From Macrothele yani (taxonomy: Eukaryota > Arthropoda > Arachnida > Araneae > Macrothelidae), in contig CM077025.1 in NCBI GenBank assembly GCA_039090855.1, positions 94,096,489 through 94,160,488 on the forward strand: a stretch of 64,000 nucleotides of DNA, given 5' to 3'. The notes below the pieces were generated by a model. That model ran no database searches. It saw nothing but the letters and a program-made list of their open reading frames with translations, and was not told the origin of the DNA. The translations under genes were made by a program, and so were the position numbers. Every line of letters begins with the position of its first letter. The first letter of the stretch is position 1. Below are positions 53,995-63,841 of this stretch, piece by piece.

Positions 53995-55395
53995 CGTGGT
54001 GTATATTTCTTTCCGAATGGCACGTTGGTTTCCCTCACAATTTTCTTGTTCTTTTTGGCAATATTTTTCCGAATTTCTCTACACTTTTTGGCAACACGCC
54101 TCCAAATTTCCTGATATTCTTCGGCAACACTGCTATGGATTTTCTTAAACTCTTTGGCAACAATCCTCTGAATTTCTCCATACATTTTGGTAAAACTCCT
54201 CTAAATATCCTTAAACACTTCAGCAACACCACTCAGAATTTTCCTATGGTCTTCGACAACACTACCCAGATTCCCTTATACTTACAGTCCTCCGAATGTA
54301 CTTAAAATTTTGGCAGCACCCCCTCAGAATTTCCTTAGACTTTCTGGCAACGTCTCGTCGAATTTTCTTATACTCTTTGACAACCTCCTCGGTATTTTAT
54401 TCTACTTTTTAGCAACATCATTTAGAATTTTCTTAATGTCCTTGACAACAGTACTAAGAATTATCTTATACTTTTTGACAGCAGTCCTTCAAATTTACTT
54501 ATATTTTTTGACAACATCCCTCAGAATTTCTATAGACGTTTTGCCGATTATTTGAATTTCCTTATATTCTTTTACAACACCTCACGGAAATTTATTCTGC
54601 ACTTTGGAAACACATCTGCGACGTTTTGTATACTCTTTGACAATACTACTCGGAATTCACTTATACTTTTGTCAACACTCCTCTGGATTTCCTTATAATT
54701 TTTGGCAACACTACTCAGAATTTGCTTATACTTTTAGACACACTCCTAATTTCTTTATACGTTTTGGTAACACTCCTCCGAATTTTCTTATACCTTTCGG
54801 CAACAGTCCTTTGAATTTACTTATATTTTTGACAACACCCCTTAGAATTTTCTTAGACTTTTTGGCAACGTTTCTTCGAATTTCCTTATGCTCTTTGACA
54901 ACACCCCTCAGAATGTTCTCATACTTTTTGGCAATGTTTCTTTGAATTTCCTTATACTCTTTAACAACACTCGTCGGAACTTTATTCTTTTCTTTAGCAA
55001 CACATCTTCGGAGTTTCGTATAATCTTTGACAACAGTACTCCTAATTTGCTTGTACTTTTTTTCTCAACCCTCCTCCGAATTTCTGTACACTTTTTGGTA
55101 ACACAACTCAGAATTTCCTTATACCTTTGGAAACACTCCGAATTTCTTCATACTTTTTTGTAACACTCCTTTAAATTTCTTTATACTTTTCCGCAACAAT
55201 TATTCGAATTTACTAATATTTTTGGCAACAGCCCTCAGAATTTCCTTAGGCATTTTGGCAACGTTTCTTCGAATTTCCTTATATTCTTTGGTAACACTCC
55301 TCGGAATTTGATTCTTCTCTTTGGCAACACATCTGCGGTAACACCACTCAGAATTTCTTTATAGTCTTGGCAACAGTCCCACATGCCTTATATGC
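53995..55395. repeat. 33-bp diverged minisatellite, about 40 copies
   Basis: The unit is close to AATTTCCTTATACTTTTTGG plus CAACACTCCTCAG. Since 33 is a multiple of three, several frames stay open: NFLILFGNTPL-like on plus and LPKSLRK-like on minus. Substitutions and small indels are frequent. The frames at 54310-54555, 54604-54945, 54888-55163 and 53982-54232 are products of the repeat and not genes. Confidence 0.92.
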
Positions 55396-56339
55396 TTTGG
55401 CAACGGGTGAGAGGGAGTCACAGGTAAAAGAAAAACTACGCCCAGTATAAAATACGTGTGTGGTGTGAACGTAAGACGACATACTGTTGGAATTTGAACC
55501 TCATGTTATTTTTATATTCTGAAAGCAGAATGAGTTCTATCTACATTGCTTGTATGATTCAATTTACGAAGCTGTGTAATTGTGTTTTATTTAAAATCAT
55601 GTCGTTATTTCGCAAACACCAGCTGCATTTCGACAAGTCGCAAAGAAATGAGTTGACACGTGGCAAGATTTATTTGTGTTATTTATCAAAGAAATTCCGG
55701 CATTATTGATTAAGTGCTTTTGTTTAAATTTCTAAAACTTGCTCCTAAAACTGAAACCATAGCAATACAATCTGCAAAATGACACAAATCCTAAAACCTT
55801 AGAACATTATGAAATATAGATCGGTTGCAAGTCGTAAAAGCATTGTATGCATTTTTTAAACTATCTCGCACACACACACAGCTCTTTCACAAAAATACAT
55901 TTGGTAAAGCCGTAACGGTTTACATAGTGTAGCTAGCGTCTTCCAGAATATTGAATCAAATGGAACACCTATTCTACGTGGAAATAAATTCTTTACCAGG
56001 TATGTACCTTGTTTCTTTTTCTCAAAAGTGTTAAAGTTCCTGAAACAAAAGTACCATAAAACAGTTAGCTTGCCTTGCGAGCGAGACTACGCAATAAAAG
56101 AATAAGCGTGCAATACATGACGCTACTATGAATGCCATCAGAAGAAACACGCAACACTATGACGTCACGCTATCGATATAAAATGCTTTCCAGAAAATCT
56201 AGAACCTTCGAAAATTAAAAATTAATTTACCTATCTTTAATAAAATCTCCAAACCTTGGTATTAATTTTGTATAGATTTTTTTTAATATTTTTTCGAGTC
56301 ATAAAACTGCATCTTTGAAAAGCAGGATATGTATGTACA
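55396..56339. other. Spacer, nothing recognised
   Basis: AT-rich. The 83-codon frame at 55458 has no motif. A (CA)n stretch lies at 55871-55880. Confidence 0.35.
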
Positions 56340-56348
56340 GGGTATCGT

Positions 56349-56625
56349 TCACTTGATCGAAAGATCACTTGACCCAAAATCAGTTCCCCGAAAATCACTT
56401 GATCGAAAGGTACATTTCCTCGAAGGGTCACTTGACCGAAAATCAGTTCATCGAAAATCACTTGACCGAAAAGTTCATTTCACCGAAAGGTCATTTCAGT
56501 TAAAAATTCATTTCATCGAAAGGTCATTTGATCGAAAAGTTCATTTTACCGAAGGATTGCCTCACCTAAAAGTTCATCAGATCGAAAGATCATTTCCCCG
56601 ATTGGTCAGTTTATCGAAAACTTCG
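56349..56625 (+). repeat. Left array of short CGAAA-containing repeats
   Basis: Irregular units built from CACTTGACCGAAAA, TTCATTTCACCGAAAGG and CATTTGATCGAAAAG. The 102-codon frame across it is a by-product. Confidence 0.85.
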
Positions 56626-56654
56626 AATTTTCAGTAAGACATAGCTTTACAAAT

Positions 56655-56713
56655 TCCGTTTATTGGCATAGACGTACAAATATTTAAATAAATAAATTTT
56701 GCCAATAAACGGA
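56655..56713. repeat. 14-bp hairpin
   Basis: TCCGTTTATTGGCA (56655-56668) and its exact reverse complement (56700-56713) flank an AT-rich loop just inside the left array. Confidence 0.85.
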
Positions 56714-56939
56714 TATTGCATTGCTATTTCTTACTGATTTTTTCTTTTTTTTTTGGCGTAATCTATCCGAAGTTTCATTTTATGACTTAGAATTTTGTTG
56801 TTAGAGATTTGCTGGATTGTGATACGGGTTTTTGAAAAACTGGCAGCCTACATGTTATGGGATTGTATAAAAAATGCACTTTCGATTTCTACAAAACATC
56901 AAGCAGTAGGTAGGTCTTTTGAAATTAGCATTAATTATA

Positions 56940-57195
56940 AGCCCTAGGTCTGGGTCTTTTTAGTAAATTTTAATCGACCGAGCTTATATTCATTAGGTGT
57001 ACACAAAACATTAATGTTTTGACCGTAGGCCTACATACAGACCTTTTTAGCAGATTTTAACCTTCTGAACTCATATTCATAAGCGTTACATAAAATTTAA
57101 GGTAAAATATGCTGCACTTTTACTCAAGCTAATTTTAAGGCCTTAGTACTGGATCTGGGCATTTTTGACAAATTGTAGTCCTTCGTGCTCATATA
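56940..57195. repeat. Diverged ~85-110-bp repeat around a Tc1 insertion site
   Basis: TAGGTCTGGGTCTTTTTAGT ... CTTATATTCATTAGG recurs in changed form near 56945, 57030 and 57145, and again in the right flank near 62695-62750 (GCTTTGTAGAAATTTTATCC, GTGCTCATGTTC). The Tc1-like element starts at the end of one unit. Confidence 0.5.
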
Positions 57196-58054
57196 TACAG
57201 TAGTGGCCAAAATTGTGGAAACATTTTGGAAATAGTGTATTTTTGAGGTTTGATGGCTCATAACACCACATTGTTTTTGGAGTAATACCATAAAATTATA
57301 TATCAATCGAAAGATAATTTGATCAAGAATGTAATGCAATAACTTTTATGCAGGATTTTCTATTAGAACAGCAGTTTTAAAGAAGAAAAGTTAAGCACAT
57401 AGAAAAAATGAGATATACAAAAATTCTCACCATGTCAGTTAATACTTAATTGGGTAACCTTTAGCGTTAATTATGGCCTTACAACCCCATCCCATGGAGT
57501 GAACAAAGTTTTTTAGTTTTGCAGCTGTTATAATGTGAAACCAAGATTGAATTATTGCTTCTATTAATTGGGTATTTGTTGCTGGGTTGCTTCTGACTAA
57601 CAAGTTTCTTTAGTCGGCTCCATAGATTTTTGATGGGGTTAAGGTCTGGGCTATTTCCCAGGCCATTCCAACAGTGTAATATGATCATTTTGAAACCATT
57701 TTTTGCACACAGCAGCAACATGACATGGAGCTGAATCCTGTTGAAATATAAATGCTTCATTATCTAGTAAAATATCACGTGCTGAAGGTTTCACTTTGGG
57801 CTCAAGTATTTCACTAATGTATTTTTGGTCATTTATATTCCCATAGGGATGTAAGGTCAGGTGATGCGTAACATCATAGCCTCTCCTTGACAAATGTCAA
57901 CCCCGCCTTCTCGTGGTGCATCCTGTTCCCACTAAAGGGGCTCTGACGACCGCCCATAGCGGTATAACTATACCATCGGGATTAGAGGAAATTCTATCCC
58001 ACACTCACCAACCCGCTTGGCCAGCGTGGTGAGTTATGGCCAAACCCCTCCAAA

Positions 58055-59359
58055 ATGATTCCACAACTTAAATCTTGGCCCTCAGTCTCCGGCAGCTGGA
58101 ATGTACCTGGCCAAGGCAGCGGCCAGTGCGACATGAAGGCAGAGGGTGCTAAGAATCCCCGGAGAACCGGACTAGGCTGCCATCTGATGCTGACCTTGGC
58201 TACTTACAATGGACGCTCCCTATCTTCTGATTCAAGGCTTCTTGAATTGGAAGAGGAACTACAAAGGATCAAGTGGGACATCGTGGGGCTAAGTGAGGTA
58301 AGGAGAAAAGGAGAAGATCTCATCGAACTGAAAAGTGGACATCTCTTCTACTATCGTGGGACAGATACTGGCAGAACTAGTGGTGTTGGATTTATAATAA
58401 ACAAGAAACTGAAGGATAAAGTTGTAGAAGTTGAAAGTTCCTCTGACAGAGCTGCACGACTTGTTATCCAACTCTCGAAAAGATACCAGGCTCAGATTAT
58501 TCAAACTTATGCACCCACCACAAGTCATCCTGAAGAAGAAATTGAAGAATTTTATGAGGAAATTTGTCATCTAAATAATAAAGGTAAGCAGCACTTGAAA
58601 ATAATTATGGGAGATTTCAATGCAAAAATAGGGCAACAGCAACAGAATGAAACTTCAGTAGGTAAATTCGGTCATGGCAACAGAAACCAGCGTGGAAATA
58701 CTCTCGTTGAGTTTGCAGAGGCAGAAGGGTTTTTCATCTTGAACTCCTTCTTCAAGAAAAAGCCACACAGGAAATGGACATGGAGACATCCAAATGGGAC
58801 GACAAGTGAAATTGATTTTATTATGTGTAACAAAAAATTCGTCATAGAAGACTGCAGTGTGCTAAACAAGTTCAACACAGGTAGTGACCATAGATTGGTG
58901 AGATGTAAGATGCACCTCAACACTAAACTTGAACGTGGCAAGCTCATAAGACAAACAAAATCTATTGACATAACCAACCTTAAAAAACACCATAATACCT
59001 TCAAGTTAGAACTGAAGAACAGGTTCTCTGCTTTAGAAGGCCTAACATCGGAAGAAGTGGACATCTCTGAAGTTAACAGAAAAGTAACCAAAGCTCTTAT
59101 GGAAACAGCAACAAAATTAGCTGGGTCTAAGAACAAGTTGCATGTGAACAAATTATCAGGAAAAACCAAAATGTTGATGCAAAAAAGAAGAGAGATGAGG
59201 ACAACTAAAGATGTGACTTCCAAAGTGGAATATATAGAGCTATGCAAGACAGTAAGAAAAAGTATCACTGAAGACGTAAGGAAATTCAACTGTGAACTAG
59301 TGAGGAAAGCAATTGAAAACAACCAAAGCCTAAAGATAGCAAAGGGGACATCTCAGTAA
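58055..59359 (+). CDS. RTE LINE apurinic-like endonuclease region (434 aa, N-terminal part of the ORF)
   Basis: Encodes the EEP/exonuclease-endonuclease-phosphatase domain that nicks target DNA for target-primed reverse transcription. Visible catalytic landmarks: TYNGRSL (about residues 50-56), GLSEVRR with the metal-binding Glu (78-84), QTYAPT (149-154), IMGDFNAKIG with Asp and Asn (184-193), SEIDFIM (about 252-258), and GSDHRLV with the catalytic Asp-His (276-282). All are intact. The remaining 150 residues are a basic linker toward the RT. The start ATG follows a CCCCTCCAAA leader. The frame ends at 59357-59359 because of a frameshift; in related elements it continues into the RT without a stop. 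Similar domains in databases are often labelled craniofacial development protein 2-like because of a LINE-derived exon, and no host role is implied. Confidence 0.93.
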   Translation: MIPQLKSWPSVSGSWNVPGQGSGQCDMKAEGAKNPRRTGLGCHLMLTLATYNGRSLSSDSRLLELEEELQRIKWDIVGLSEVRRKGEDLIELKSGHLFYYRGTDTGRTSGVGFIINKKLKDKVVEVESSSDRAARLVIQLSKRYQAQIIQTYAPTTSHPEEEIEEFYEEICHLNNKGKQHLKIIMGDFNAKIGQQQQNETSVGKFGHGNRNQRGNTLVEFAEAEGFFILNSFFKKKPHRKWTWRHPNGTTSEIDFIMCNKKFVIEDCSVLNKFNTGSDHRLVRCKMHLNTKLERGKLIRQTKSIDITNLKKHHNTFKLELKNRFSALEGLTSEEVDISEVNRKVTKALMETATKLAGSKNKLHVNKLSGKTKMLMQKRREMRTTKDVTSKVEYIELCKTVRKSITEDVRKFNCELVRKAIENNQSLKIAKGTSQ

Positions 59360-59375
59360 GGGAAGAAAACAGATT

Positions 59376-59915
59376 ATGGCACTGAGAAAAGAAGATGGTT
59401 CTGTAACAAGAAATAGAGGAGAAATTTTGACAAGAGTGAAAGATTTCTACTCCAAATTATATGAAAGGGATGATATATGCACTCCAGACATCATGAAAGA
59501 TACCAGTACCAGAGTTCCTCCAGTCCTTCCAGCAGAAGTTGCACATGCAATCAAGAACATGAAGAGAGGAAAAGCTCCAGGAGAAGATGGAATTACTGTA
59601 GACATCATACAAGAAGCAAGTGGAGAAATCGAAACAGTACTCGCCCAAATTTTCACTCGATGCCTTAATGAAGGAAAGATTCCTGAGGATTGGAACACCG
59701 CTACAATGATCCTGCTACATAAGAAAGGTGACATTGAGGATCTCGGAAACTACAGACCTATCAGCCTCCTATCAGTAGTTTATAAAATCTTCACTAAAGT
59801 TCTTTCACACCGCTTGAAGGTAACACTGGACATGGCTCAACCGAGAGAACAAGCTGGATTCACAGAGTGGCTACAGCACAATAGATCATATCCACGTGCT
59901 GAGAGAACTAATTGA
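59376..59915 (+). pseudogene. RTE reverse transcriptase, fingers/palm N-terminal segment
   Basis: Continuation of the LINE ORF in another frame. It opens with LRKEDGSVTRNRGEILTRVKDFYSKLY, then MKRGKAPGEDGI and GKIPEDWNTATMILLHKKGD, followed by NYRPISLLSVVYKIFTKVLSHRL and QAGF, the conserved RT blocks 0 to 2. Two single-base-type shifts isolate this frame: one near 59340, one near 59860 (after QAGF, where the text TEWLQHNRSY replaces the expected SGYSTIDHI, which is readable in the next frame). The ATG at 59376 is internal and not a true start. Confidence 0.9.
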
Positions 59916-61014
59916 AAGAGCGAGGGAATATGAACTTCCATTGTGCATGGCTTTTATCGATTATGAAAAAGCCTTTGATTCGGTGAAACCATCAGCAGTT
60001 ACAATGGCTCTGAAAACCTGCGGTATTGAAGATGCATACATTAATATTATTAATAACATCTATGAAAATGCAAGTGCAAAGATTAGGCTGTTTGAAAATA
60101 CAACACACGTAAAAATTGGAAAGGGAGTGAGACAAGGTGACACCATATCTCCGAAGCTCTTCAATGCCACATTGGAGGGTGTTTTTCAGTCGCTGAGCTG
60201 GGAAAACAAGGGGATAAAGATTAATGGAGATTATCTAACCCACCTTCGTTTTGCTGATGACGTAGTCATTTTTGCAACTACCCCATCAGAGCTGCAGAGT
60301 ATGATCCAGGAACTTGCGGACAAGAGTAAAGAAGTGGGATTAAAAATGAACTTTCAGAAGACAAAAGTGATGTTCAATGCTTTTACAAGAAATGAAGATT
60401 TATCGATTGATGGAAAAAAGCTGGAGATAACAGACACGTTCGTTTATCTTGGACAGCAGATATCAAGTGAGGGTCACATTGATGAAGAAATTAATCGGCG
60501 TACAAAACTTGCCTGGAGAGCTTTTGGAAGAAACAGCATAATTTTCAAGAGCAATATGCCATTATGTCTTAAAAGAAAAGTGTTTGATCAATGCATCCTT
60601 CCAGTGCTTACGTATGGTGCAGAGACGTGGACCTTAACTAAAAGAGACATACAAAGGCTCCAGACAACTCAAAGAAGCATGGAGAGGTGCATGCTTGGGG
60701 TAACCAGGAGAGATAAGAAGAGGAACTCGTGGATCCGAAAAATGACAAGAGTGGAAGACATCATGATCAGAGTTAAATCCCTGAAATGGCAATGGGCTGG
60801 ACATACTGCCAGAAGGACAGATCATCGATGGACAGCCGAAATTTTAGATTGGATTCCAAGGGACAAGAAAAGACCCAGAAGAAGACCACATGGGAGATGG
60901 GTGGATGAAATTCGAAAGTATGCAGGGGTGACATGGAGGAGACTGGCACAAGACAGACCGTTGTGGAGGAAACTTGGGGAGACCTTCGTCCAGCAGTGGA
61001 TTGATAATGGTTGA
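59896..61014 (+). pseudogene. RTE reverse transcriptase, catalytic palm and C-terminal region (372 aa)
   Basis: Third frame of the same ORF. Contains CMAFIDYEKAFDSV with the first catalytic Asp (about residues 17-30), GKGVRQGDTISPKLF, the FADD catalytic box (about 117-120), LKMNFQKTKVMF, and the RTE C-terminal part: VLTYGAETWTLTKRD, MERCMLGVTRRDK, WQWAGHTARR, GRWVDEIRKYAG. It ends with a stop four codons before the (ATG)n tail. All catalytic residues are intact. Only the two upstream frameshifts separate it from a complete element, which together with ~95% amino-acid identity to the truncated copy at 32-1063 suggests fairly recent activity. Confidence 0.93.
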
Positions 61015-62132
61015 CAATGATGATGATGATGATATTCCCATAATCACGCAAATTCTGCCCACACCTTTTGTTGTCATACAACTCCAGATTATAACACTAA
61101 CTGGGTGTTTGACGGTACATGTAATGCAATCAGGATGCAAATCTTCTCCGATTCTTCTCTTTACGTATTTTATGCCATCACTATACCAAACAGGGAGATT
61201 TTGGTCTCATCACTTCAAATAATCCTCTTCCATTGCTCCAATGTCCAATTAACATGAGGTTTAGGCCAGTTTAATCTTTTCAACTGTGTTTGAAAGATAA
61301 AAATGGCGTTTTTCATGGAATTTTAGCTTTTAGACCAAATTCCTGCAGTCTGCGCCGAACAGTCCTTGCACTCAACTTCCCATTGCATTGCGCCATTTCA
61401 TCTTGTATACACCCAGATGATTTTCTTCTGTCACCTAGGCACAGTCTTTTAATTCATCTATCATCACTTGCTGTTGTGCACCTTTTCCTGTCTTTACCAG
61501 TCTCGTTTTGTAGTGACTGAGTCTCCTTATACCTCTTCACAAATTTAGAAATGCCACCTTTGGTTAAGCTTCCACCAAATTGTCTTCTAATTTCTTCATA
61601 ACTGAAGCCTTGTTCACTTAATAGTGCTATTTTACATCGCTTTATGGGTGACCAGCCAACTATTTGTACCATTTCTTTAATTTTATTACGTTTTGCATGC
61701 TCACTAAATGAAAGAACACAAAAAAATCCAACCAACTTGATAGCAATCACATAACACACTGACAAATGTCCTCCTCTCTGATCCAATACATAACATCAAT
61801 AGCTGAATCCTACTGTGACCTCATTGGCTCATTGCCAAAACAAGATGACACCTGATTGGCTCTCTAAACACTCATTGGTTACATTCAAATGAATTAAAGC
61901 TACTTCATATCAACCCAAGCAAGTTGTGCTTTCTTTTTCTGGCTATTTGGCCATAACTTTTCACAGAATACATATAATTGGACAAACGTTATTACATTTC
62001 ATTTTGGATGAAATTATCTTTCCATTGATATACAATTTTATGGTATTACTCCAAACAAAACTGGTGTTATGAGCCATCAAACCTCAAAACTACACTTTTT
62101 TCAAAAGGTTTCCACAATTTTGGTCACTACTG

Positions 62133-63089
62133 TTGTAAAATTTTATAACGTAGTACATCTTTTCGTACTGCTAAGTTATTTTAAAACATAACCATACGAT
62201 GAAAGAGTTCCTAAATTAAACCTTAACGGCCAGACGAAACATTTAAAAAACAGAAGTCAAACTTACGGAAAATATGCTTTATTTCTCCAGCACAGATGTA
62301 GCATTTCACATTACAAATCGGTATCAACACTCCACATTAAACACACCACACACCAACAACGCTACGTTCCACAAAGCTCCATATTAATCGCTTCACATTA
62401 ATCGCTCTTCCTAATCGCTCTGCAAGCAACTGTTTACACGTAGTTAATATTTCTCCTTCTTATCTAATAACAAGCATATGTCACGTTCATTCCACCTCAA
62501 ATATGTTGCCAACAGTATTCGTTTGAGAGAAGAGATATCACGTTAAGTGTGAAGTATAACTGAGAACAAACTCAAGATTTACATAGCGAAAGAAACTAAA
62601 AAGGAAAGTTAATTTAGAATATACGTCACAGTTTCCTTAAGGAATCAAGTTAATAATGTTCCTCTATAACTCAACCAAAAACGATACTTTTGTGGGCCCT
62701 ATGCCTAAATATAGGCTTTGTAGAAATTTTATCCTCCGTGCTCATGTTCAGCGTTGATTTTAAAGCTGTTTTCTGTGTCCGGGTAAATGTAGAGTAGTAT
62801 GAACTTGACTTTTTATGTGAACCTTATGATTATGATCCTAGATTGGGAGCCCTAAGTGCTGAAGAACGGATGATTTAAATTAGGTGAAAAGGCCTAAACC
62901 GATGGCTTGGGACTTTTCACCTAATTTAAATCATCCGTTCTTATTATTTTTGTTTTAAAATTAATTCCTTGCGTTCTTCGTGACACGGAAAAACCAAAAG
63001 TGCAATTTGAGTATGATCCCCTAAAGTTTCAGTGGTCTGTCTTCCGAACGGGCACCACTCTTCAGCAGATCCTGTAATGAAATTCAAAG
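62133..63089. other. Right interior of the foldback-ended element
   Basis: No coding frame recognised. Holds the 29-bp perfect palindrome at 62863-62941 and a diverged copy of the repeat seen left of the Tc1 insertion. Confidence 0.4.
62863..62941. repeat. Perfect 29-bp inverted repeat
   Basis: The arm 62863-62891 (AGAACGGATGATTTAAATTA and nine more bases) is matched exactly in reverse by 62913-62941, with a 21-base spacer. A perfect match in an otherwise decayed region suggests recent origin or conversion. Confidence 0.95.
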
Positions 63090-63815
63090 TTTTCGGTAAA
63101 CTGACCCTTCGATGAAATGACGTTTCGGTGAAATGAACTTTTAGGTGAAGAGACCTTTCGGTGAAATGAACTTTTCGATCAAGTGACCCTTCGATGAAAT
63201 GGCCTTTCAATGAAATGAACTTTTAGGTAAAGAGACCTTTCGGTGAAATGAACTTTTCGATCAAGTGACTCTTGGATTAAGTGACCTTTCGATGAAATGA
63301 ACTTTTAGGTAAGGAGACCTTTCGGTGAAATGAACTTTTCGATCAAGTGACTATTCGATGAAATGAACTTTTAGGTAAAGATACCTTTCTGTGAAATGAA
63401 CTATTCGATCAAGTGGCCCATCGATGAAATGACCTTTCGATGAATTGAACTTTTAGGTAAAGATACCTTTCGGTGAAATGAACTTTTCGATCAAGTGACC
63501 CTTCGATGAAATGAACTTTTAGGAAAGAGATCTTTCGGTGAAATGAACTTTTCGATCAAGTGACCCTTCGATGAAATGAACTTTTAGGAAAGAGATCTTT
63601 CGGTGAAATGAACTTTTAGATCAGTGACCCTTCGATGAAATGACCTTTCGATGAAATGAACTTTTAAATAAAGAGACCTTTCGGTGAAATGTACCTTTCG
63701 ATCAAGTGACTTTTCGGTGAAATGAACGTTTCGGTCAAGTGATCTTTCGGCGAAACAATCTTTTTGGTGAAGTGATTTTCGGTCAAACCTTCGGTGAAAT
63801 AATCGTCGTGCAAAT
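63090..63815 (-). repeat. Right array of short CGAAA-containing repeats
   Basis: About a dozen 60-65-base higher-order units of GAAATGAACTTTTAGGTAAA, AGACCTTTCGGTGAAATGAA and TTTTCGATCAAGTGACCC, in reverse orientation to the array at 56349-56625. The minus-strand frames inside are by-products. Confidence 0.9.
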
Positions 63816-63841
63816 GAACCAGACCCGTTGTACAAGGCTTA

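Larger units (their letters stand above)
57846..61031 (+). mobile_element. Full-length RTE-clade LINE with 11-bp target duplication
   Basis: ATATTCCCATA occurs at 57835-57845 and 61032-61042. The 3.19 kb between them hold a short 5' UTR (57846-58054), an endonuclease and reverse transcriptase region, and a 3' tail of (ATG)n at 61015-61031. Length, domain order, short 3' UTR and simple-repeat tail fit the RTE clade. It sits inside a Tc1-like transposase gene, whose reading frame continues across the joined flanks (GRICVIMG | NINDQKY). Confidence 0.95.
57479..61786 (-). pseudogene. Tc1-like transposase interrupted by an RTE LINE
   Basis: The N-terminal part, 61786-61454, has the helix-turn-helix (CKIALLSEQGFSYEEIRRQFG) and SKFVKRYKETQSL. 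Text continues toward 61043 with HPDCITCTVKHPVSVIIWSC and GVGRICVIMG. After the insertion it resumes at 57845: GNINDQKYISEILEPKVKPS, then FQQDSAPCHVA with the second catalytic Asp intact. A frameshift near 57655 precedes NSPDLNPIKNLWSRLKK, where the catalytic Glu of NPIENLW is Lys. It is thus dead through the insertion, a frameshift, a stop after the N-terminal part and a catalytic change. Confidence 0.9.
57198..62132 (-). mobile_element. Tc1-like element with ~140-bp TIRs, split by an RTE LINE
   Basis: The left end CAGTAGTGGCCAAAATTGTG (57198) and the right end read in reverse, CAGTAGTGACCAAAATTGTG (62132), remain alignable for about 140 bases, sharing GAGGTTTGATGGCTCATAAC and GGAGTAATACCATAAAATT. 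TA precedes the left end; the right side has TT. Removing the LINE (57846-61031) and one copy of its target duplication leaves about 1.74 kb with one transposase on the minus strand. Confidence 0.92.
56340..63826. mobile_element. Foldback-ended element (GGGTCTGG family, copy 2) with nested insertions
   Basis: The left end GGGTATCGTTCACTTGATCG (56340) and the right end read in reverse, GGGTCTGGTTCATTTGCACG (63826), resemble the ends of 29160-31074. Inside each end is an array of short repeats of the type TTCATTTCACCGAAAGGTCA: direct at 56349-56625, inverted at about 63090-63815. GTATGTACA (56331-56339) and GTTGTACA (63827-63834) are possible target duplications. Within lie a Tc1-like element and, inside that, an RTE LINE. 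Without these the element would be about 2.5 kb. No own transposase is seen. Confidence 0.68.

Noticed and set aside
54604..55163. Leucine/phenylalanine-rich frames that look like a membrane protein
   Set aside because: They are readings of a 33-bp minisatellite, open on both strands, with frequent frame changes.
58289..59322. Long minus-strand frames (93 and 216 codons) over the LINE
   Set aside because: They are antisense shadows of the endonuclease frame, with no motifs.
58055..59359. Host craniofacial development protein 2-like gene
   Set aside because: The similarity reflects the LINE endonuclease domain; target duplications, RT and (ATG)n tail show it is a retrotransposon.
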